A stretch of DNA of 64,000 nt from NCBI GenBank assembly GCA_951804985.1, contig OX638133.1:7398501-7462500 (forward strand). Direction: 5' to 3'. The notes below the pieces were generated by a model. The model did not search any database and was not told the origin of the DNA. It saw only the letters and a program-made list of their open reading frames with translations. Shown here piece after piece: positions 11,216 through 23,762 of this stretch; the first letter of the stretch is position 1; the number at the start of each line of letters is the position of its first letter. The position numbers and the translations under genes were made by a program. Source of the stretch: Dryomyza anilis. Taxonomy: Eukaryota > Arthropoda > Insecta > Diptera > Dryomyzidae.

Positions 11216-11880
11216 AGGTGAGAACAAAAAAAAAATAATAAAAAATTCGATCAAGAATATAAGGTGTAGTATGTGAAAAATATTAAAGTGTGCTAGACAG
11301 AGACAGATGAAATCAAATTTTGTTTTTATTTATTTTTTTTTTTTAATTTTTTTTTATTTCTTCTTTTTATTATTTTAATTTTCAGTGTTAACCACAATTT
11401 CGTTTTTATTTTTTACGTTTTTATTTTGTCACTTTTTGTATTCAACTGATTCATCGACCTGACAACGTTGATTTTTACCACTTATTAGGTTTTTTTTTAA
11501 TTCTCACTATACTTAGGTAATGTTTAGATTTGCTTGGCCCGAAGGCCTAAACTAGACTAGATGCTGCCCAACGCATTTGCTGTGTTTTGCCGAAGTGCAA
11601 CATTAGCATATAAAACTTTACAAATTTACAAAAAAAAAAAAGAAAATAAATTAGTATATGCTTCTTATTCTGTTATTTTGAAAATAGAAAATGCAATACA
11701 TTCACTCAGAATTAAATTTCTATGTTCAGCGTTCGTTTAGAACGAAATCTAAGTACTTTTGAGTTATTATTTAAGGCTTTATGTATAGGCATTGGTATTT
11801 TTTACACACCAAAATAATCATATTATTCAAATTTCATAACTCCCCATTGATAAAATTCCAAATGTCACAACTGTGAATAG
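11216..11880. other. AT-rich spacer, possible intron start
   Basis: T-rich run at 11325-11375, otherwise AT-rich. No gene recognised. Confidence 0.4.
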
Positions 11881-12130
11881 TCGTTGTAGAACTAAAAGTC
11901 ACCAAATACATTTTTAAGAAATTCTTAATTATCGAGTTTGTTGGTTATTAATACAATAAGTAATTGATACATTTTTAAAATTGAAATACCAATTGATAGA
12001 TTCACATTTTCTTATCATTAGCTACAAATATTGAGCTCATCGGTCAGAAATTGAAAGATATATAAAGAATTTTGTAAATGAATAATTGTCATTTTGAAAA
12101 TGTAGTTGTTGACATTTAGTTCTGCAACGA
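11881..12130 (+). mobile_element. MITE family T, copy 2
   Basis: Begins TCGTTGTAGAACTAAAAGTC and closes with TTAGTTCTGCAACGA. Diverged from the copy at 9061. It abuts foldback B at 12131, after which its last 70 bp or so appear again. Confidence 0.7.
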
Positions 12131-12512
12131 CACAGAAACAAATAATCGACGTAAATATAGCCACCGGTATTAATTGCATTCATTAATCAATCCAGAAATG
12201 AAATTCATTAATTTAATGAAAACATTTGCTGTTCTTTGTTATATAAGCAATTGCGTTTGCTAATATAAATATTTGTACGTCAATGCAGCAAATAATTTAG
12301 TCGGCACAGTTTTGGCAAATATAATTGCTGAAACTGCGCTGACTAATTAATTTGCTGCTCTGACGTACAAATATTCATATTAGCAAACGAAATTGCTAAA
12401 TAAACGAAGAATAGCCAATGTTTTCATTAAATAAGTGAATTTAATTTCTGCATTGATAATTAATGTAATTAATGTTGTTTGCTATATTTACGTCGATTAT
12501 TTTTTTTTCTGA
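12131..12512. repeat. Palindromic foldback element, family B, copy 2
   Basis: Arms run from CACAGAAACAAATAATCGAC and back to GTCGATTATTTTTTTTTCTG, meeting near 12310-12330. The arms share GTACGTCAATGCAGCAAAT and its inverse with the copy at 1469-1778. It is longer than copy 1 because more of the centre is retained. Non-coding. Confidence 0.72.
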
Positions 12513-12592
12513 GGAATATATATAAAGGTTTTTGTAAATGAATAATTGGCATTTTGAAAATGTAGTTGGTTGACTTTTACTTCTACAACGAC
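12513..12592 (+). repeat. Second right end of MITE family T
   Basis: Repeats the last 70 bp or so of the 11881 MITE (TTTTGTAAATGAATAATTGG through CTTCTACAACGA) with several differences. Too diverged to be a fresh target duplication. Confidence 0.6.
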
Positions 12593-13068
12593 GATATGTT
12601 CTTGCAATATCTTAAACATTTTTTAACCAGTCAACAAAAACAAAAATGTTTAAGTTGATTTTTTAAAAAATCATTAGAACATATATTCAGTCAGTTCTTC
12701 ACTGAACGGTTAAACTTAGTTTAACTTTTTAAAATTTTTAAATCGTCTAAAGTTTCTCGTCAAAATGAAGAAAATTCGTTAAATTTTACAAACAAAAAGA
12801 CACGCAGTAGTCAGTTAATATGACAATTTAATTAATTGTCAAATGTTAATATAGTTTAAACTGAGATTAATTTGAAAATGTGACTGTAAACCAGGCCCTA
12901 ACTATTTGGCATTGTTCACCATTTTAAATAACCTCTTTAATACAAATTTTTATTCAAAGATGCATACAAAAAAAAAATAGAATGTGTTTAAAATAGTGTT
13001 TAAAATAGTAGTTATTACCGCAAACTTTCTAAAAATTGTTCCGAAATATAAAATATAAACTGAGTATA
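12593..13068. other. AT-rich spacer
   Basis: AT-rich DNA. Nothing recognised. Confidence 0.5.
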
Positions 13069-13952
13069 CCCAGATAGCAAAATGCTCGCATTGTGCCCGC
13101 TCTGTGAGCGCACTCCTGATATAAAAAATTCGCATGATAGCAAACGTGTATTCGCAAATGAGACTCAATACGCTCGCACTAGTGCGAGGCATTTGTGAGT
13201 CACATTTGGTCATCAACATAGTCGCACGAGTGTGTACAAAATTTAAAAAATCAGTAGTTTGAGACGCATATGCGCCTCAATATAGTAGCAAGAGTGCGAG
13301 CAAAATGTGTGAGGCGCATATGAGCCTAATATAGCTCGCACGAGTGCTGAAAAAAATATTGTGCGTCGCATTTGAGACTCAATATAAAGAACGGTTAACC
13401 GTAGAGCAAGAATATTTTGGCTAAACATTTTCTTAACTTAACAATAGAAATTTTGAATAAAGCCACCTCTTTGAAAAAAATTAAAAAATATAAAGTGAAC
13501 ACATAAAAACAAATATGCCGGCAAAAACGAACAATAAAAATTCGCATATCCAATATCAGGAAATGATTTATTGTTTTTTTTTTTTTGTTTAAAGAATCAA
13601 TGAAAATTTGAAAGATCGCCTAATTTATACTAAAGTACTCGCACGAATGCGAGTTTTGTGATTTTTGTGTGCTCGCACTATACTCACACTACACACTCAT
13701 GTCGTGCGCCTGATTTTATATGAGATTGTTTTATTTTTGAGTGATCGCACTATGATCTCACTACGCTATCACGTCGTGCGCCCGCACGAATTCGAGTTTT
13801 GTGATTTGTATGCGCTCGCACACTGCTCTCATATTGCACTCATGTCCATACTAATGCGACTTTAGTGATATTTTTGTGCACGCATATAACTCTCACTATG
13901 CACTCATATTCGTGCGTCCGTACACACAAAAAACAAATTTCACCAACAACCA

Positions 13953-14836
13953 CACCCAGAAAAAAATCATGGTAAATTAATAGTATTTCAATAGAAAAAC
14001 AAAAATTTATACTATTAAAATTGGTCAATAGGAAGCGTACCATTAGTTTAATAATATTCAAATTTTTAATACAATATGATGTTGTACATACATTTTATAA
14101 TGTATTCTTTTAATTACAATAAGCAAGACCTATAAATATTTAATTGATTCGTATTATTACTTTTATAGTATATTCGAATTAAATTTTGCTAATAATTTAT
14201 TAAAACCAAAATGGATTTTAGTTAATTTATTGTATATTTTATTTTGTTTATATGGAAATTCATGGAAAATGGAAATTCACTTTTATAAATCACACACATA
14301 AAAAGACACTTCTCGTTGCAAAAGATTATAACACATATATTGTTCGCTTCAGTTTCCAATAATCGAATGTAATACTTGAGTCTGCATATATTTTTGAGTC
14401 CGTTGCCATAATAGAAATTTGATGTATTATTTATTTTCTGTAATAAATGAAGTTTAAATATAATGAACTTACATTAAATACATTGAGTTCTTACCAATTA
14501 TAAACGAGTCATAATGTCGATTATCACAAAAAATGCATGCGACCAATTTGAGCAAACACGCAGAATGACGCACAAAACGAACATGTTTTTATTCGTTTTT
14601 ATGTATTTTTTTGCCACCTTTACTATTATAGGAGGAAACCATTGAAATAATAGTATTTATTCTATTAAAAATAATAATATAGAAATATTTAAATTTATGG
14701 TGCTGAATTTTTCGAATACTGTCAAATTAATAATAAAACTTTTGATTTAATAAGAAAAAACTACTAATACATGAACCATAAGATCAATGGTCGTACCATT
14801 AAGTACTTAATGGTACATATTCTTCTGAGTGCAGTA
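13953..14836. mobile_element. Possible long relative of MITE family M
   Basis: Begins CACCCAGAAAAAAATCATGG like the other M copies, with ATTGGTCAATAGGA at 14022. The best matching far end is TATTCTTCTGAGTGCAG at about 14820-14836. The size of about 885 bp is much larger than the 200-230 bp copies, so this may be two M ends around unrelated DNA. Confidence 0.35.
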
Positions 14837-14839
14837 TTC

Positions 14840-15262
14840 ATCATATTGATGATTTCATTCATTGAACTAAAATCGTATTTTTTCAGTGTTTTTCATTTTT
14901 AATATTTTTTATATCATCAAATTTAAACAAAAATTGGTCTGCATTTACACATTTACTTATTTATAATTCTTATAGGATTTATGATATTTAAAATAATATG
15001 GTTTGATGAACAAAATTCATCAATATGATGTACACTTTTTCATTAATATGATGAAATGGAGTCTGCGAATAAATATCAATTAAATATTATAAATTCTTTA
15101 AGAATTATATGTACATAAATGTGTAAATAGAGACAAATTTGTGTTTGATATTTGATGTTAAAAAAAGTATTGAAAATGAAAAACATTTAAAAATACGATT
15201 TTAATTCAATGAATGAATTCATCAATGAATCCAGGTAGTTGGTGAAATTTTTTCTGTGTACG
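14840..15262. repeat. Palindromic foldback element
   Basis: The left arm (ATTGATGATTTCATTCATTG, AATCGTATTTTTTCAGTG, TTTACACATTTACTT) is the inverse of the right arm (TACATAAATGTGTAAATAG, AAAATACGATTTTAATTC, ATGAATTCATCAATGAATC). The turn is near 15020. It ends TTTTTCTGTGT, a terminus like that of family A. Confidence 0.6.
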
Positions 15263-15349
15263 TTGTGTGTTCATTTTGTTCGTATATAGGACGCACAATG
15301 TGAGCCCGCACGACATGATTTTTTTTACGAAGGACGTTTGCTATCTGCG

Positions 15350-17283
15350 TAAGAATACGATTCTATCAAAATATATTTTATGAATAAGTATCTTAGATAT
15401 TATATTATAGCCATAAAATACCAGAAAGTTCAAAATTTAAATCGCTAATTAGGACTATATTCTGTATGGCAAAAGATTACATTATTATTATCAATAGTCT
15501 ATATTATCAAATGTCTATATCATGTTCGTTATATAAATAATAAGATTTTTAAGTAACAATGCAATATCATTTTCAACTATGGATACAATTAGATACTCTG
15601 GAAAGGCCAAACTTACCGTCCAAACACACCGGGAATCAGTAGTCACAAGGAGCACCCTTAAATTATACAGAAAAGATACTTTTTTTTTAATTATTAATAA
15701 TTTGTTTTGTTTATTATCAAGTTTGAACATATTTTGTTTAAAAAGTAATAAATCTCTCTTTGTTGAATGTTCTTGAAATTTCATATTATTCATTCAGTCA
15801 TCGACTTAATATCTTAATTTCCTGATTTTAAATTGGTTGTACCATGTATATTGTTCAAAATATTTCCTGTAAACGTCTGAAATTTATTAATTTCCATATA
15901 ATAACTTTATTTCTTTGTATATTGCTTTATTTTTAATGTGTAAATATTTACATTATTTTATATATTTTATAATCATAGCAAAAATAAAACAAATAAAATC
16001 TGTAATCTGCATCTAATGTTGAACACATATCTGAAAATAGAACAAAAAGTGCGCAACATATTCGCGTCTTCGTCGTTTGTATAAAATCAACAAAAGGTGA
16101 TCAATGCGCAAATTTTAAATATATATATATATAAAAATATATATATATATATATATACACCGTGAAAAATTCAAAATTTAAACATTTTATTTAAGGTTTT
16201 AAGGAATTTAAAAAGATCTAAGTTGAAATGTATTATCATCATTTCACAAAAATATAATTCATGGTCTTAAATTTAATGAATTCTCGCGAATCTAAGCGAT
16301 AATTCTGACTCATTAGCAATTACAAAGTCATTTTTCTTGGTGTACAATGCAAAAGCATGTTTTTAAAAACGTAATTAAAACAAAGTCGTAAAATGTAAAA
16401 TTTTTCTAAATTTAATGAAACCATTTTTCATCTGGAGCATAAGGAAATGCGGCGTAAAACAGTGAAAACAAATTAGAAAGATTCAAAAACCACATAGTCA
16501 AGCGACATCTCAATGATAATATATATGACAAAGCATATGACAGACAGCTAGACAGACAGTTAGGCGTGCAATAAGACAGACAAAATAATGAACTGGCAGT
16601 CGCACAAAAATGATTAAAATGCAAATAAGGAAACAAATTCGAAGAATGAGACAGCTACAGATACCTGTAGCAATAGCTATAGAGATATACTGAAAGTTGC
16701 AAATGATAAAATGAAGAAAAAAGAGACTGGAATCAAGGTGAAAATACACAGAAATACAATTTGTATGAACTGTCACTGTGATCAACCTTGTTGCGTTATA
16801 GTCTTTTCGTCAATCAGTCAGTCTATATAACTTTTCTTCATTTTATTTGACTTTAATCATTGTCATTTTCGTCTGTTTACCTGTTTTCGTACTTTGTAAT
16901 TTGTAGTCCTATCATGAGATGCTACCATATTCCTTGATGAATTTATGAAGAACAAATTACAATGCATCTTCTCGAGAAACACATTAGCAAAAAGTAGAAT
17001 TTATGACATTTTTGCAACTTTTATTTTCAACTTAAACACAAATGAGTGTGCGAGCAGTCAGTCAACTTAATAAGAATTTATTGACTTCTTGCGAGTCTAT
17101 TAAACGCACTCAGAGGGTTCTACGATTAAGCCATAAACTTCTTGAATTTATTATATATGATGAAGTTGTAGTTCGACGATGCTCTAAGGAGAACAATATT
17201 AAATAAATGAAATTCCATAAATTACTAAAAAAATCTAATAACTAATTCTTGACAGATGCATAAATTTAATGAAAAACAAACAA
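15350..17283. other. Mostly unique AT-rich DNA
   Basis: Contains a short AT dinucleotide run (16116-16158) and a GACAGACAGCTAGACAGACA run near 16538-16580. Frames here lack family signatures. A moderately GC-richer patch lies at 16730-17110, with no clear exon. Confidence 0.45.
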
Positions 17284-20200
17284 AAGAAATAAAGAAATAA
17301 AGAAATAAAGAAATAAAGAAATAAAGAAATAAAGAAATAAAGAAATAAAGAAATAAAGAAATAAAGAAATAAAGAAATAAAGAAATAAAGAAATAAAGAA
17401 ATAAAGAAATAAAGAAATAAAGAAATAAAGAAATAAAGAAATAAAGAAATAAAGAAATACAGAAATAAAGAAATAAAGAAATAAAGAAATAAAGAAATAA
17501 AGAAATAAAGAAATAAAGAAATAAAGAAATAAAGAAATAAAGAAATAAAGAAATAAAGAAATAAAGAAATAAAGAAATAAAGAAATAAAGAAATAAAGAA
17601 ATAAAGAAATAAAGAAATAAAGAAATAAAGAAATAAAGAAATAAAGAAATAAAGAAATAAAGAAATAAAGAAATAAAGAAATAAAGAAATAAAGAAATAA
17701 AGAAATAAAGAAATAAAGAAATAAAGAAATAAAGAAATAAAGAAATAAAGAAATAAAGAAATAAAGAAATAAAGAAATAAAGAAATAAAGAAATAAAGAA
17801 ATAAAGAAATAAAGAAATAAAAAATAAAGAAATAAAGAAATAAAGAAATAAAGAAATAAAGAAATAAAGAAATAAAGAAATAAAGAAATAAAGAAATAAA
17901 GAAATAAAGAAATAAAGAAATAAAGAAATAAAGAAATAAAGAAATAAAGAAATAAATAAATAAAGAAATAAAGAAATAAAGAAATAAAGAAATAAAGAAA
18001 AAAAGAAATAAAGAAATAAAGAAATAAAGAAATAAAGAAATAAAGAAATAAAGAAATAAAGAAATAAAGAAATAAAGAAATAAAGAAATAATGAAATAAA
18101 GAAATAAAGAAATAAAGAAATAAAGAAATAAAGAAATAAAGAAATAAAGAAATAAAGAAATAAAGAAATAAAGAAATAAAGAAATAAAGAAATAAAGAAA
18201 TAAAGAAATAAAGAAATAAAGAAATAAAGAAATAAAGAAATAAAGAAATAAAGAAATAAAGAAATAAAGAAATAAAGAAATAAAGAAATAAAGAAATAAA
18301 GAAATAAAGAAATAAAGAAATAAAGAAATAAAGAAATAAAGAAATAAAGAAATAAAGAAATAAAGAAATAAAGAAATAAAGAAATAAAGAAATAAAGAAA
18401 TAAAGAAATAAAGAAATAAAGAAATAAAGAAATAAAGAAATAAAGAAATAAAGAAATAAAGAAATAAAGAAATAAAGAAATAAAGAAATAAAGAAATAAA
18501 GAAATAAAGAAATAAAGAAATAAAGAAATAAAGAAATAAAGAAATAAAGAAATAAAGAAATAAAGAAATAAAGAAATAAAGAAATAAAGAAATAAAGAAA
18601 TAAAGAAATAAAGAAATAAAGAAATAAAGAAATAAAGAAATAAAGAAATAAAGAAATAAAGAAATAAAGAAATAAAGAAATAAAGAAATAAAGAAATAAA
18701 GAAATAAAGAAATAAAGAAATAAAGAAATAAAGAAATCAAGAAATCAAGAAATAAAGAAATAAAGAAATAAAGAAATAAAGAAATAAAGAAATAAAGAAA
18801 TAAAGAAATAAAGAAATAAAGAAATAAAGAAATAAAGAAATAAAGAAATAAAGAAATAAAGAAATAAAGAAATAAAGAAATAAAGAAATAAAGAAATAAA
18901 GAAATAAAGAAATAAAGAAATAAAGAAATAAAGAAATAAAGAAATAAAGAAATAAAGAAATAAAGAAATAAAGAAATAAAGAAATAAAGAAATAAAGAAA
19001 TAAAGAAATAAAGAAATAAAGAAATAAAGAAATAAAGAAATAAAGAAATAAAGAAATAAAGAAATAAAGAAATAAATAAATAAAGAAATAAAGAAATAAA
19101 GAAATAAAGAAATAAAGAAATAAAGAAATAAAGAAATAAAGAAATAAAGAAATAAAGAAATAAAGAAATAAAGAAATAAAGAAATAAAGAAATAAAGAAA
19201 TAAAGAAATAAAGAAATAAAGAAATAAAGAAATAAAGAAATAAAGAAATAAAGAAATAAAGAAATAAAGAAATAAAGAAATAAAGAAATAAAGAAATAAA
19301 GAAATAAAGAAATAAAGAAATAAAGAAGTAAAGAAATAAAGAAATAAAGAAATAAAGAAATAAAGAAGTAAAGAAATAAAGAAATAAAGAAATATCGAAA
19401 TAAAGAAATAAAGAAATAAAGAAATAAAGAAATAAAGAAATAAAGAAATAAAGAAATAAAGAAATAAAGAAATAAAGAAATAAAGAAATAAAGAAATAAA
19501 GAAATAAAGAAATAAAGAAATAAAGAAATAAAGAAATAAAGAAATAAAGAAATAAAGAAATAAAGAAATAAAGAAATAAAGAAATAAAGAAATAAAGAAA
19601 TAAAGAAATAAAGAAATAAAGAAATAAAGAAATAAAGAAATAAAGAAATAAAGAAATAAAGAAATAAAGAAATAAAGAAATAAAGAAATAAAGAAATAAA
19701 GAAATAAAGAAATAAAGAAATAAAGAAATAAAGAAATAAAGAAATAAAGAAATAAAGAAATAAAGAAATAAAGAAATAAAGAAATAAAGAAATAAAGAAA
19801 TAAAGAAATAAAGAAATAAAGAAATAAAGAAATAAAGAAATAAAGAAATAAAGAAATAAAGAAATAAAGAAATAAAGAAATAAAGAAATAAAGAAATAAA
19901 GAAATAAAGAAATAAAGAAATAAAGAAATAAAGAAATAAAGAAATAAAGAAATAAAGAAATAAAGAAATAAAGAAATAAAGAAATAAAGAAATAAAGAAA
20001 TAAAGAAATAAAGAAATAAAGAAATAAAGAAATAAAGAAATAAAGAAATAAAGAAATAAAGAAATAAAGTAATAAAGAAATAAAGAAATAAAGAAATAAA
20101 GAAATAAAGAAATAAAGAAATAAAGAAATAAAGAAATAAAGAAATAAAGAAATAAAGAAATAAAGAAATAAAGAAATAAAGAAATAAAGAAATAAAGAAA

Positions 20201-22163
20201 TAAAGAAATAAAGAAATAAAGAAATAAAGAAATAAAGAAATAAAGAAATAAAGAAATAAAGAAATCAAGAAATCAAGAAATAAAGAAATAAAGAAATAAA
20301 GAAATAAAGAAATAAAAAAATAAAGAAATAAAGAAATAAAGAAATAAAGAAATAAAGAAATAAAGAAATAAAGAAATAAAGAAATAAAGAAATAAAGAAA
20401 TAAAGAAATAAAGAAATAAAGAAATAAAGAAATAAAGAAATAAAGAAATAAAGAAATAAAGAAATAAAGAAATAAAGAAATAAAGAAATAAAGAAATAAA
20501 GAAATAAAGAAATAAAGAAATAAAGAAATAAAGAAATAAAGAAATAAAGAAATAAAGAAATAAATAAATAAATAAATAAATAAATAAAGAAATAAAGAAA
20601 TAAAGAAATAAAGAAATAAAGAAATAAAGAAATAAAGAAATAAAGAAATAAAGAAATAAAGAAATAAAGAAATAAAGAAATAAAGAAATAAAGAAATAAA
20701 GAAATAAAGAAATAAAGAAATAAAGAAATAAAGAAATAAAGAAATAAAGAAATAAAGAAATAAAGAAATAAAGAAATAAAGAAATAAAGAAATAAAGAAA
20801 TAAAGAAATAAAGAAATAAAGAAATAAAGAAATAAAGAAATAAAGAAATAAAGAAATAAAGAAATAAAGAAGTAAAGAAATAAAGAAATAAAGAAATAAA
20901 GAAATAAAGAAATAAAGAAATATCGAAATAAAGAAATATCGAAATAAAGAAATAAAGAAATAAAGAAATAAAGAAATAAAGAAATAAAGAAATAAAGAAA
21001 TAAAGAAATAAAGAAATAAAGAAATAAAGAAATAAAGAAATAAAGAAATAAAGAAATAAAGAAATAAAGAAATAAAGAAATAAAGAAATAAAGAAATAAA
21101 GAAATAAAGAAATAAAGAAATAAAGAAATAAAGAAATAAAGAAATAAAGAAATAAAGAAATAAAGAAATAAAGAAATAAAGAAATAAAGAAATAAAGAAA
21201 TAAAGAAATAAAGAAATAAAGAAATAAAGAAATAAAGAAATAAAGAAATAAAGAAATAAAGAAATAAAGAAATAAAGAAATAAAGAAATAAAGAAATAAA
21301 GAAATAAAGAAATAAAGAAATAAAGAAATAAAGAAATAAAGAAATAAAGAAATAAAGAAATAAAGAAATAAAGAAATAAAGAAATAAAGAAATAAAGAAA
21401 TAAAGAAATAAAGAAATAAAGAAATAAAGAAATAAAGAAATAAAGAAATAAAGAAATAAAGAAATAAAGAAATAAAGAAATAAAGAAATAAAGAAATAAA
21501 GAAATAAAGAAATAAAGAAATAAAGAAATAAAGAAATAAAGAAATAAAGAAATAAAGAAATAAAGAAATAAAGAAGTAAAGAAATAAAGAAATAAAGAAA
21601 TAAAGAAATAAAGAAGTAAAGAAATAAAGAAATAAAGAAATAAAGAAATAAAGAAATAAAGAAATAAAGAAATAAAGAAATAAAGAAATAAAGAAATAAA
21701 GAAATAAAGAAATAAAGAAATAAAGAAATAAAGAAATAAAGAAATAAAGAAATAAAGAAATAAAGAAATAAAGAAATAAAGAAATAAAGAAATAAAGAAA
21801 TAAAGAAATAAAGAAATAAAGAAATAAAGAAATAAAGAAATAAAGAAATAAAGAAATAAAGAAATAAAGAAATAAAGAAATAAAGAAATAAAGAAATAAA
21901 GAAATAAAGAAATAAAGAAATAAAGAAATAAAGAAATAAAGAAATAAAGAAATAAAGAAATAAAGAAATAAAGAAATAAAGAAATAAAGAAATAAAGAAA
22001 TAAAGAAATAAAGAAATAAAGAAATAAAGAAATAAAGAAATAAAGAAATAAAGAAATAAAGTAATAAAGAAATAAAGAAATAAAGAAATAAAGTAATAAA
22101 GATATAAAGATATAAAGATATAAAGATATAAAGAAATAAAGTAATAAAGAAATAAATAAATAT
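17284..22163. repeat. Octanucleotide satellite (AAATAAAG)n, about 4.9 kb
   Basis: Roughly 610 near-perfect copies of an 8-bp unit AAATAAAG. The unit has no stop in any minus-strand frame, and 8 is not a multiple of 3. That produces two artificial minus-strand frames of 501 and 1143 codons reading SLFLYFFI. Variants are rare and clustered: paired AATC units at 18738/18746 and 20266/20274, ATATCG units at 19396 and 20924, paired AAGT units at 19328/19368 and 21576/21616. The right edge (22070-22163) decays into GATATAAA and TAAATAAATA. Simple satellite, not a gene. Confidence 0.97.
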
Positions 22164-23150
22164 TTAATAAATACAAAAATATTTAAATAAATAAATTAAA
22201 TGAAAATTGGCATAAATCAAAGACACCAAACATTCATAAATTATATTCGTACTTTCATGATGTTCACCTACACAAAAACGAAAAGTTGAAATATATAGAT
22301 AATATTTTTGAAAATTCGCAGTTTATAAATACATGACTATTATTCGAAAATAGCACACAAGTCATTAACGCTACATATCGCCTCTGTGAAAAACAGAAAA
22401 ATCGAACTCAGCGGGTTTCATTGCATTAACAAATAGACAGATATATATTTTTACAAAAAATAAATATTTATATAAAAATAAATATTTATATAAAAATAAA
22501 TATTTATGTATAATATTTACTTCATGCCGTAATAAATTCATTAATTCTAAATATAATTAAAAAACGTTATATATAATTTAAATAGAATTTAAAATTTCAG
22601 TAACAAAATAATAAATTATATTAATTTTAATAAAACTTTTATTATTTTTGTTGTCCATTATTTTGTTTTGTTCCTTAAGACAAACATTAAATTCTAACAA
22701 TGTAAAACATACCATAACAAAAACCGAAACTTTCAAACCGAACCTACAAACAACATAATCTTTCACGCAGTTTCACAAAAAAGTTACTGTAATTACTACC
22801 CACATATAACAAATCTATCTGCAGGATATGCTCGATACATCCGACTCATAATTACAACGTCTTTAGACAAAATTAGTTGTTATTTCGGTAAGACATACCA
22901 CTGCGAGGATACTCAATCCTAATGCCCGACCAATAGCCGATCATTATGTTCTTAATGTATTCACGAAAATTTAATGAGCCCCGTCGATATTATGAATGCA
23001 TTGTGAGGCGATACTTTTTGTGTTCTTTGGTTAGTTGCGTCTTAGCCAACATATGTCTTCAATTAGTAGAACACTTGGTAACATTTTTCTTACTGCAAAC
23101 AAAAAATATATATATTTCATTCATGATTATTATGCTCTCTGAACCATAGC
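22164..23150. other. AT-rich flank of the satellite
   Basis: Contains three tandem AAAAATAAATATTTATAT units at about 22457-22510. Unique AT-rich DNA otherwise. A slightly GC-richer patch at 22805-23040 shows no clear exon. Confidence 0.45.
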
Positions 23151-23223
23151 TTTCTATATGTGCATATTCTTGATCAGGAGGTCACATTGAGTCAATTTGG
23201 GGATGTCTGTCTGTCCGTCTTTA
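23151..23223 (+). repeat. Fragment of a dispersed fly repeat
   Basis: TCTTGATCAGGAGGTCACAT followed by GTCTGTCTGTCCGTC looks like the head of a widespread dipteran repeat containing a CTGTC run. It is cut at 23224 by a family A insertion. Family not named with certainty. Confidence 0.35.
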
Positions 23224-23762
23224 CACAGAAAAAAACAATCTTCAATATGATGAATTTATTCATAAATATTATGAATTTTTTGACCAACTACAAGATTCAT
23301 CATATTGATACCACCGTTCATTAAATGACATATTAATGAATGCATTCATTATATATATGAACAAAATATTCTATACAATGAATTTGAATTCTCATATTGA
23401 TGAATTTGTTCATCATATTTTTTCAAAAAAAATTTTTTTTTTATAAAATAATTCGAAAAAAAGTGTTGTAAAAATTTTATTAAAAAATAACAGTAAAAAA
23501 ATTAAAAAAAAAAAATTCGGACAACAAGAAAATTGTTCGGAAAAAAATGTGTTTCATTTTGAAAAAAAACATTTTTTTTTTAAAAAAAAATCTCGAAAAA
23601 AAACATTTTTTTTTGAAAAAAAAAATCTCGAAAAAAAACATTTTTTTAAAACTATATTTTTTATGAATATTACTTTTTATTAATAAAAAGTTGTTATTAT
23701 AATAAATATATTATAAACCATTTTACTAATTAATGCATGTCGAGCAAGCATTATATAAGAAA

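Larger units (their letters stand above)
13069..15349. repeat. Composite inverted-repeat element rich in CGCAC motifs
   Basis: The left side reads CAGATAGCAAAATGCTCGCA and the right side ends CGTTTGCTATCTG, with CGCACAATGTGAGC just inside, so the ends are inverted repeats. Between them lie two GC-richer arrays (13090-13390 and 13640-13935) with repeated CTCGCAC, GTGCGAG and GCGCATATGAG words. The second array has units of about 80-90 bp holding CGCACGAATGCGAG, TTTTGTGAT and CTCATGTCGTGCG. Two other repeats (13953-14836 and 14840-15262) sit in the right half and are probably nested. No transposase is visible. Confidence 0.5.

Noticed and set aside
17235..22176. Two very long minus-strand frames (501 and 1143 codons) reading SLFLYFFI
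   Set aside because: They are the inevitable translation of an 8-bp satellite whose complement contains no stop in any phase; no gene.
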